Shown: in pieces, positions 6,226 to 11,481 of the stretch | Layout: each line of letters begins with the position of its first letter | Numbering within the stretch: position 1 is the first letter of the stretch | Source: Alphaproteobacteria bacterium | GTDB lineage: Bacteria > Pseudomonadota > Alphaproteobacteria > Rhizobiales > Devosiaceae | Direction of reading: 5' to 3' | DNA: 11,481 bases | NCBI GenBank assembly: GCA_024279575.1 | Contig: JAJRRJ010000091.1 | Location: forward strand, 1-11,481 | Position numbers and translations under genes: made by a program | Notes under the pieces: model-generated | The model's input: the letters and a program-made list of their open reading frames with translations, nothing else | Database searches by the model: none | What the model was told of the DNA's origin: nothing

Positions 6226-8549
6226 TGCGTAAAATTCATGGCCGGGCAAAGGGCTATGACATCGTTAAAGGCACTCGAATGTGGCTGGCAATGCTCAGCG
6301 CAACGGCAACGCTGTTGTTTTCCGGTGGGGCCATGGCGCAGGCTCTTGGTCCGCTTTTTGGCATCGATAACGAGACTGAAACCAGCGCTGAGCGCCTGCA
6401 GATTTTACCAGATGGGTTTTTCTCCAATTTCCCCACCTCCTCTGCTGAAAGTATCGCGGTTGAAGCCGATACTCTGGTTTTGGATGCGGATTCAAACAAG
6501 GTCATCGCCCGTGGCAATGTTCAACTCAGTTATAACGGATTTCTGGCAACCGCAGACCGGGCGGTTTATGATCGCAGCTCAGGCGCTCTGATCCTGATCG
6601 GCAATGCTGCGGTTAAGGACCCTGATGGTGTTGTTTACACCGGCGAGAGAATTGAGGTAACCGGCGATTTCAGACAGGCCTTCGTTGAAGCGCTTGAAAT
6701 GCAAACAACCGATGGGGCGCTAATCACTGCTGATAGTGCTGAGTATAAGGATCAGGTTGAGGCAATTCTGATCAATGGCAGTTATGCCCCGTGCGGATAT
6801 TGCACCGATGTCCACGGGCATAAAATTGGCTGGCGGATAAAGGCGGCCACAATTATCCTCAATCAGGAAGAGCAGACGCTTTATCTTGAAGCCCCCCAAT
6901 TGGAACTGCTTGGCCAGCCGATCGCCTCCCTGCCCTTCTTATGGCTGGCTGACCCTACAAACGGGCGGGCTGCCGGGTTTAGATTTCCAAAATTTGACTA
7001 TTCTGAAAAATTCGGCGCGCGTGTCGCTGTACCATATTTTCATCCCGTGGACGACAACACGGACCTGTGGCTGACCCCGATGCTGATGAGCCGACAAATA
7101 TTTATGCTGGATGCGGAACTTACACATCGCTTTGAACAGGGCAGCACAACGGTGCGCGCGGCGGGGCTCTATCAGTTTGATCGTACCGCTTTTGCCGGCA
7201 ATGTGGGGGACAGGGACTGGCGGGGGGCTATTCAGACTTCCGGCACTTTTACTCCCGTGGAAAACTGGAAAGCGGGATGGTCCTATCTGGCCTTTACTGA
7301 CCCGGGATTTATTCCTGATTACAAACTAAGCGGGTTTGATAAAATTGATGATGCCTATGTGCAACATTTGAGCGGCAATACGGTTTTTGATGCAAGGGTT
7401 CAACAATTCAGATTGCTGGGAGAAGTTACCCCCGCACAACAGGCACAGCAGGGCCTGACAACTCCCGTAATACGACTGGACCATGTTCAGGAGTTGCAAA
7501 ACGGATTGGGCCAGATTGCTATTGAGGGAGACTTGATCGGCGTTACGCGCGAGGCCGACCACGGCACACCCCCATTTATTTACGGCTACCAGGGCAATAA
7601 AATTCATGGATCAGCGGAAGCCATTTGGTCCAGACAAATGATTGTTCCGGGTGGGCTGGTGATTACGCCCTATCTGGGGTTACGGGTTGATGCAGCCAGC
7701 TATGACGGCGCTTCTGCGCAATTGCCGGTGGCGTCTTCTTTGTTCAGCGCAACGCCAATCGCAGCACTGGACGTGCGCTTTCCTGTTATTGGCATTGATG
7801 GGGCCAGCACGCACCTTTTTGAGCCAATTGCCCAATTGGTCTATCGTGGTAGCTCAACCACCCTGCCCGGCATCACCAATGACAATGCGCAAGGGCTGAT
7901 ATTTGAAGATTCTAATCTGTTCAGTTTCAACCGCTTTTCAGGCAGTGACCGGCAGGAAACCGGACTTAGGCTGAATGTAGGTGGGCAGTATCAAGCCAAT
8001 TTTGCCGACGGCAGCTGGTTGCGCTTCGTTGGCGGGCAGTCTTTTCAGTTGGCCGGTGTAAACAGTTTTTCTATTTTCGACCACGGACAAACCGGAAATT
8101 CAAGCGGACTTGAAACCGCAAATTCTTTTGTGGTTGCCGGATTGCAGGCATCATTCGCCCCTGGAGTTGAGGTGGGGGGCAAATTTGAATATGATGTTGC
8201 AAATTCTTCAGTTGTTCGGGGCGCGCTGGCAACAGAGGTTGATATTTCAGGTTATACTTTGAGCGCTGACTATTTTTATCTGGCGGCAAAACCGGCACGG
8301 GGCGTTTTGAGCGACACCCACACACTTCGCGCATCTGTGGGGGTTCCTGTAACAGAATACTGGACGGTGAACGCAGGGGGCAGCGCAGACATCGTGGCCG
8401 CAAACTGGACAAAAGCCAGCCTTGGCGCCGTGTATGATGACAATTATCTAACCTATGGTGCCAACTATGAAGCAAGCCAGGATTTGGGTACATTCCAGAT
8501 TGATCATAAATTCTCGGTCAGCTTTGCTTTAAAAGGTTTGACGGATTAA
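6225..8549 (+). CDS. lptD: LPS assembly outer membrane protein LptD
   Basis: A 774-residue outer-membrane beta-barrel that, with lipoprotein LptE, inserts lipopolysaccharide into the outer leaflet. A basic N-terminus (MRKIHGRAK) and a hydrophobic core near residues 19-35 end in AMA-QA (about 36-40), a signal peptide. Residues about 75-190 form the LptA-like (OstA) jellyroll, seen in SIAVEADTLVLDADSNKVIA and DGVVYTGERIEV. A CGYC motif (C190, C193) follows, then the LptD family region from LPFLWLADP through PYFHPVDDNTDLWLTPML. Barrel motifs include EPIAQLVY (about 532) and NRFSGSDRQETG (about 568). The ATG at 6225 overlaps the lptG stop (TGATG); a GTG at 6222 would add one residue and is slightly nearer the AAGGA at 6205. 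A later Met (residue 19) is unlikely because it removes the basic start. These two cysteines are the only ones; the C-terminal cysteine expected near residue 740 is absent. Confidence 0.94.
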   Translation: MRKIHGRAKGYDIVKGTRMWLAMLSATATLLFSGGAMAQALGPLFGIDNETETSAERLQILPDGFFSNFPTSSAESIAVEADTLVLDADSNKVIARGNVQLSYNGFLATADRAVYDRSSGALILIGNAAVKDPDGVVYTGERIEVTGDFRQAFVEALEMQTTDGALITADSAEYKDQVEAILINGSYAPCGYCTDVHGHKIGWRIKAATIILNQEEQTLYLEAPQLELLGQPIASLPFLWLADPTNGRAAGFRFPKFDYSEKFGARVAVPYFHPVDDNTDLWLTPMLMSRQIFMLDAELTHRFEQGSTTVRAAGLYQFDRTAFAGNVGDRDWRGAIQTSGTFTPVENWKAGWSYLAFTDPGFIPDYKLSGFDKIDDAYVQHLSGNTVFDARVQQFRLLGEVTPAQQAQQGLTTPVIRLDHVQELQNGLGQIAIEGDLIGVTREADHGTPPFIYGYQGNKIHGSAEAIWSRQMIVPGGLVITPYLGLRVDAASYDGASAQLPVASSLFSATPIAALDVRFPVIGIDGASTHLFEPIAQLVYRGSSTTLPGITNDNAQGLIFEDSNLFSFNRFSGSDRQETGLRLNVGGQYQANFADGSWLRFVGGQSFQLAGVNSFSIFDHGQTGNSSGLETANSFVVAGLQASFAPGVEVGGKFEYDVANSSVVRGALATEVDISGYTLSADYFYLAAKPARGVLSDTHTLRASVGVPVTEYWTVNAGGSADIVAANWTKASLGAVYDDNYLTYGANYEASQDLGTFQIDHKFSVSFALKGLTD

Positions 8550-8551
8550 CC

Positions 8552-8571
8552 GGACCAAACGAATTTTGGCC
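8552..8571 (+). other. small hairpin just after lptD
   Basis: Two bases after the lptD stop, CCAAA (8555-8559) pairs with TTTGG (8565-8569), and GG/CC extends the stem across one bulged A, giving about seven base pairs with a five-base loop. No T-run follows, so it is not a classic intrinsic terminator; it could mark an mRNA 3' end or processing point between lptD and surA, or be chance. Confidence 0.2.
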
Positions 8572-8638
8572 GTAATTGAGCGACACCTATGGGGAAACCA
8601 GCTTATTCACCTCACCTGAATTTGTGCTGAAATTGCTG

Positions 8639-8666
8639 TTGGTTTTGCCAGAACACTGCATACTAT
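8639..8666 (+). promoter_or_regulatory. weak candidate promoter for surA-pdxA-rsmA
   Basis: In the 157-base gap between lptD and surA, TTGGTT (8639-8644) and TACTAT (8661-8666) stand 16 bases apart, with the -10 about 40 bases before the surA ATG. The -35 matches only three of six sigma-70 consensus positions and the -10 four of six. The gap is the longest within the operon, which makes a secondary promoter plausible; the exact boxes are tentative. Confidence 0.2.
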
Positions 8667-8706
8667 CTAAAAAGATGATTTTTCCCGTTCAAATGGAAAA
8701 CGACAA

Positions 8707-9642
8707 ATGAAACTGTTCAATACTTCTTTCCTCACCTTACCTGCTCGCGCCTTCATGGCCGCAGTTTTTTTGACGATGCTGTTCCCCATATCTGCCCAGG
8801 CGGCAACAATCAAAATTACCGTGAATGATGTTCCCATCACCGACACACAAATTGCACAACGTGCAAAACTTTTACAGCTTGAGCGCCGGGGCGACTCAAA
8901 TGCAGGGCGCAACCGCCTGGCCCGTGAAGAGCTGATTGATGAAGTGATCAAACTACAGGAAGCCACGCGGATCGGGCAGGCTCCGACGCCGGCAGAAGTG
9001 GCTCAGGCTTACGTCAATGTATCGCGCAACATGCGCGTAAGTACCGATAACCTGACCCTCATTCTAAACCAGAACGGGGTAAATTCCACAACTTTGAAAG
9101 ACCGGCTTCGGGCAGCAATTGCGTGGGGAAAAGTAACTGCAAGCGTTGTTTCCGCCCGGGTGCAAATAAGCGATGTTGACCTGGAGGCACGGGCAGCAGA
9201 ACAGACGACGGAAGCTGACTCCGTTGATTATATTCTAAAAGAAATCCTGTTTATAATCCCGCAGGGGTCAGGCATTTCCAACTCACGGCGCACCGCGCAG
9301 GCAAACCAGTATCGCCGTGCCTTTCAGGGGTGTGACACCGCAGTTGAGCTATCACTTAAATATACTGATGCTGCGGTACTGGACCTGGGGCGCCGCCATG
9401 CCACCCAATTGCCCGACCCGATCGCTACCGAACTTGGGAGATTGAGCGTCGGGGGCATCACAGCTCCGCGCGTTGTCGCCAACGGTGTGTCCATGCTGGC
9501 GGTCTGTTCAAAAACAGTTGCCCGAGACCTTTCCTTTGCAACCAATGAATTGCGCCAGGAAGCTGGCAATGAATTATTGGAGGCCGAGGCTGACAAATAT
9601 CTTGCAGAGTTGCGCGACAAAGCAAATATCATCAACCTCTAG
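8707..9642 (+). CDS. surA: SurA-like periplasmic chaperone (SurA N-domain, degenerate parvulin part)
   Basis: A 311-residue exported protein that in this operon position corresponds to SurA, which holds unfolded outer-membrane proteins in the periplasm and passes them to the BAM complex. A signal peptide runs to SAQA-AT (cleavage near residue 32). Residues about 33-175 are the helical SurA N-terminal chaperone domain: VNDVPITDTQIAQRAKLL, then REELIDEVIKLQEA, which is characteristic. The following region (176-275; ILKEILFIIP, LGRR, LSVGGITAPRVVANGVSMLAVC) has the outline of a single parvulin domain but is weakly conserved, so isomerase activity is doubtful. Two cysteines (C209, C267) could form a disulfide. 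The C-terminal 40 residues are helical and acidic. It is shorter than E. coli SurA (428 residues, two parvulin domains), which is usual for this bacterial group. GGAAAA at 8695-8700 serves as the ribosome site. The gene ends in TAG, showing that TAG terminates here. Confidence 0.85.
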   Translation: MKLFNTSFLTLPARAFMAAVFLTMLFPISAQAATIKITVNDVPITDTQIAQRAKLLQLERRGDSNAGRNRLAREELIDEVIKLQEATRIGQAPTPAEVAQAYVNVSRNMRVSTDNLTLILNQNGVNSTTLKDRLRAAIAWGKVTASVVSARVQISDVDLEARAAEQTTEADSVDYILKEILFIIPQGSGISNSRRTAQANQYRRAFQGCDTAVELSLKYTDAAVLDLGRRHATQLPDPIATELGRLSVGGITAPRVVANGVSMLAVCSKTVARDLSFATNELRQEAGNELLEAEADKYLAELRDKANIINL

Positions 9643-9674
9643 ATAGGGCTCAGGGGCTTTGTCGGACATTTGAC

Positions 9675-10685
9675 ATGACAAAAAAACCGTTGCCTTTGGC
9701 AGTCAGTATTGGCGAACCGGCAGGAATTAGCGCGGACCTGTTGTTAAGCCTTTACGCCCAAAACGGGGATGGCACCCTGCCGGTTTTCATCGCCTATGGG
9801 AATGTGGAGTTTTTGCGCGCGCGGGCAAAACGGCTAAATCTGGACATTGCAATTTGTCCATGTGATCCGACTCAGGCATTTGAAGTTTTTCCGGTTTGCA
9901 TGCCGGTGGTTGAAGTGGGAAGCGGTGTTATTGACACCCCCGGCGTGGCAACAATAGCGGGCGCAAAAATGGCGCTTGAAAGTATCTCGCGCGCAACCAT
10001 AGATTGCATAGATAACCAGTGCGCAGCATTAATAACGGCACCAATCAACAAGGCTGCCGTCAAAAAAATTGGTTTTGAGTTCCCCGGACACACGGAATTT
10101 CTGGCCCATTTGTGCGCAGATGGTGAGCTTGTTCCTACGCCCATTATGATGCTGGCCCATGGGAATTTGCGTGTGGTGCCACTGACAATTCATGTTGCCT
10201 TGAGCAAAGTGCCCGAACTGATCAGCCAATCGATGATTGAAACCCACGTGGCTATTATCGCCAGGGATTTAGTGGAGAGGTTTGGAATTCGCTCCCCAAA
10301 AATTGCACTCACCGGACTGAACCCGCATGCGGGGGAAGAAGGGGCTTTTGGGCTTGAGGATATTGAACGGATTGTTCCGGCTGTCAAAACACTCCAGGCA
10401 AAGGGAATTGATGTTTTTGGCCCCTACCCGGCGGATACAGCCTTTTACCTGCCCAACTGGCAAAAGTTTGATGTGGTTGTGGCAATGTACCACGATCAGG
10501 CGTTAATCCCCATCAAAACGGTAGCCTTTGAGGAGGCGGTGAATATTACACTTGGATTGCCCATTATACGCACCTCGCCGGATCATGGCACGGCCTATGA
10601 CCTTGCAGGCTCTGGCAACGCAAGTACCAAAAGCATGCACGCCGCCATATTGAAGGCATTTCAACTCAGCGGTGGTACAAATTGA
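9675..10685 (+). CDS. pdxA: 4-hydroxythreonine-4-phosphate dehydrogenase
   Basis: A 336-residue cytosolic enzyme of the DXP-dependent vitamin B6 pathway. It oxidises 4-phosphohydroxy-L-threonine with NAD, and after decarboxylation yields 3-amino-2-oxopropyl phosphate, which PdxJ condenses with deoxyxylulose phosphate. Motifs are GEPAGIS (13-19; the last residue is usually G), TAPINKAA (121-128), FPGHTEFLA (136-144), GLNPHAGEEGAFG (214-226), YHDQALIPIK (272-281) and TSPDHGTAYDLAG (300-312). The three metal-binding histidines H173, H218 and H273 keep the 45- and 55-residue spacing of E. coli PdxA (H166, H211, H266). Length is normal (about 330). It starts 32 bases after surA, with only a weak CGGA ribosome site, and its stop overlaps the rsmA start. 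The surA-pdxA-rsmA order is an old, widespread operon arrangement. Assignment is secure. Confidence 0.96.
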   Translation: MTKKPLPLAVSIGEPAGISADLLLSLYAQNGDGTLPVFIAYGNVEFLRARAKRLNLDIAICPCDPTQAFEVFPVCMPVVEVGSGVIDTPGVATIAGAKMALESISRATIDCIDNQCAALITAPINKAAVKKIGFEFPGHTEFLAHLCADGELVPTPIMMLAHGNLRVVPLTIHVALSKVPELISQSMIETHVAIIARDLVERFGIRSPKIALTGLNPHAGEEGAFGLEDIERIVPAVKTLQAKGIDVFGPYPADTAFYLPNWQKFDVVVAMYHDQALIPIKTVAFEEAVNITLGLPIIRTSPDHGTAYDLAGSGNASTKSMHAAILKAFQLSGGTN

Positions 10686-11362
10686 TGGACCTGAATAATA
10701 CCGCCCTGTTTGATTTGCCTCCAATCAGGGAGGTTATTGAAAACTCCTCCCTGAATGCGCGCAAGGAACTGGGGCAGAATTTTTTGCTGGACCTGAATTT
10801 GACACGCAAAATTGCCCGTGCCGGTGGGGCACTGGACGGTATAACTGTTATTGAAGTTGGCCCTGGCCCTGGCGGGCTGACCCGCGCTTTGCTGATGGAG
10901 GGGGCAAAAAAAGTTATTGCCATCGAGCGCGATGAACGCGCGTTACCCATTTTAGCGCAAATCAGCGAGGCCAGCGAGGGGCGGCTAAAGGTTATTTCAG
11001 GGGACGCCCTTGAGATTGACTATTGTGCGCTGGCAGAGGGGCCAACGCGTATCATTGCGAACCTGCCCTATAATATTGCAACGCCACTTTTAACCGGGTG
11101 GCTAAGTCACAAGAAGTTTGCACAAACTTTTGAGAGCCTCACTTTGATGTTTCAAAAAGAGGTAGGCCAACGCATATGCGCTGCGCCTTGTGACAAGGCA
11201 TTTGGTCGACTTGGTGTTGTGTGCGGCTGGAAAACAGATGCCAATATTGCGTTTGATATCAACGCATCAGCGTTTACACCGCCGCACAAAGTGACATCAT
11301 CGCTGGTGCATCTGGTTCCCAAAAGTGATGCGCGCAAAGTGAAAGTTTCACTGGTTGAATAG
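10685..11362 (+). CDS. rsmA: 16S rRNA dimethyladenosine transferase RsmA/KsgA, cut short by an in-frame TAG
   Basis: RsmA dimethylates two adjacent adenines (A1518 and A1519, E. coli numbering) in helix 45 of 16S rRNA using S-adenosylmethionine, a late check in 30S assembly. The 225 residues before the stop contain the whole methyltransferase fold: KELGQNFLLD (27-36), SAM motif I EVGPGPGGLT (57-66), acidic E81 in IERDE, SGDALEID (105-112), the catalytic NLPYNIATP (126-134), MFQKEVGQRI (155-164), and FTPPHKVTSSLVHL (197-210). Usual length is about 270-285, and the missing part follows in the same frame after the TAG at 11360-11362. The ATG at 10685 overlaps the pdxA stop (TGATG) and has GGTGGT about 8 bases upstream; a TTG at 10682 would add one residue. 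If the TAG is real and not suppressed, the product lacks most of the C-terminal helical domain that helps bind rRNA and is probably impaired. Confidence 0.88.
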   Translation: MDLNNTALFDLPPIREVIENSSLNARKELGQNFLLDLNLTRKIARAGGALDGITVIEVGPGPGGLTRALLMEGAKKVIAIERDERALPILAQISEASEGRLKVISGDALEIDYCALAEGPTRIIANLPYNIATPLLTGWLSHKKFAQTFESLTLMFQKEVGQRICAAPCDKAFGRLGVVCGWKTDANIAFDINASAFTPPHKVTSSLVHLVPKSDARKVKVSLVE

Positions 11363-11481
11363 GTGACGCGGGCCGCCTTTGGGCAACGACGAAAGATGAT
11401 CCGTCAAAGCCTGAAAGCTCTTGGCATCCCCGTTATTGACCTGTTGGAGGCGGTAAAACTATCGGGCACAGAACGGGCTGA
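11363..11481 (+). pseudogene. rsmA: 3' part of rsmA beyond the in-frame TAG, running off the window
   Basis: Reading on in the rsmA frame gives 39 residues without another stop, starting VTRAAFGQRRKMIRQSLKAL and ending SGTERA at the window edge. This is the conserved KsgA C-terminal region: E. coli has ITTEAFNQRRKTIRNSL at the same place, and RAE follows before the final 20 or so residues. The frame, spacing and motif are all intact, so the only lesion seen is the single stop codon, where relatives carry Lys or Arg. I mark it as part of a disrupted rsmA; it could instead be translated by readthrough, or the stop could be a sequencing error. The gene's true 3' end lies outside the window. Confidence 0.75.

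Noticed and set aside
8071..8493. 140-residue minus-strand frame opposite the 3' part of lptD
   Set aside because: Arg/Pro/Gln/Leu-rich shadow translation of the lptD barrel with no recognisable motif.
8591..8650. Long imperfect inverted repeat (AAACCAGC with GCTGTTGGTTT) upstream of surA
   Set aside because: It needs a three-base bulge and a loop of over 30 bases; it is within what chance produces.
11360..11362. Reassignment of TAG to an amino acid throughout this genome
   Set aside because: surA ends with TAG at 9640-9642 at its natural C-terminus, and reading through it adds only an unconserved 12-residue tail, so TAG appears to be a normal stop here.

Overview
The window (about 50% GC by eye) looks like chromosomal core DNA of an alphaproteobacterium, most likely a relative of the Hyphomicrobiales (Rhizobiales). 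The evidence is the gene order: pepA and holC on the minus strand, diverging from lptF-lptG-lptD-surA-pdxA-rsmA on the plus strand. This is an established arrangement in that group, and the protein sequences fit it (for example the SurA with a degenerate parvulin part and the HolC ending in a YWQQD motif). I see no tRNA, rRNA, insertion sequence, CRISPR array or phage gene.

Layout. Bases 128-1048 encode an AEC-family (auxin efflux carrier-like) permease on the plus strand. It converges on a minus-strand group read pepA (leucyl aminopeptidase, 3881 to 2352), then an exported protein of unknown function (2331 to 1558), then holC (DNA polymerase III chi, 1548 to 1078). Gaps of only 20 and 9 bases suggest one transcript. 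A 170-base divergent region (3882-4051) separates this group from the plus-strand operon and contains a GC-rich hairpin in the presumed lptF leader. The operon reads lptF (4052-5152), lptG (5149-6225), lptD (6225-8549), a 157-base gap, surA (8707-9642), pdxA (9675-10685) and rsmA (from 10685). The lptF/lptG, lptG/lptD and pdxA/rsmA junctions overlap by 1-4 bases, implying translational coupling.

Function. LptF and LptG are the transmembrane subunits of the ABC machine that extracts lipopolysaccharide from the inner membrane. LptD is the outer-membrane channel that inserts it. SurA is the periplasmic chaperone that delivers outer-membrane proteins such as LptD for folding. PdxA makes a vitamin B6 precursor, and RsmA (KsgA) dimethylates two adenines of 16S rRNA. 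These last two are conserved operon partners without a direct role in the envelope.

The most notable observation is that rsmA is interrupted by an in-frame TAG at 11360-11362. The same frame continues past it with a recognisable KsgA C-terminus (FGQRRK...) to the end of the window. This may be a recent nonsense mutation, a base-call error or suppressed readthrough. Secondary points are an LptD with only one cysteine pair and no C-terminal cysteine, an unrecognised two-part exported protein between pepA and holC, and possible regulatory elements upstream of lptF and surA. I found no convincing new multi-gene system; this is mostly ordinary core genome.
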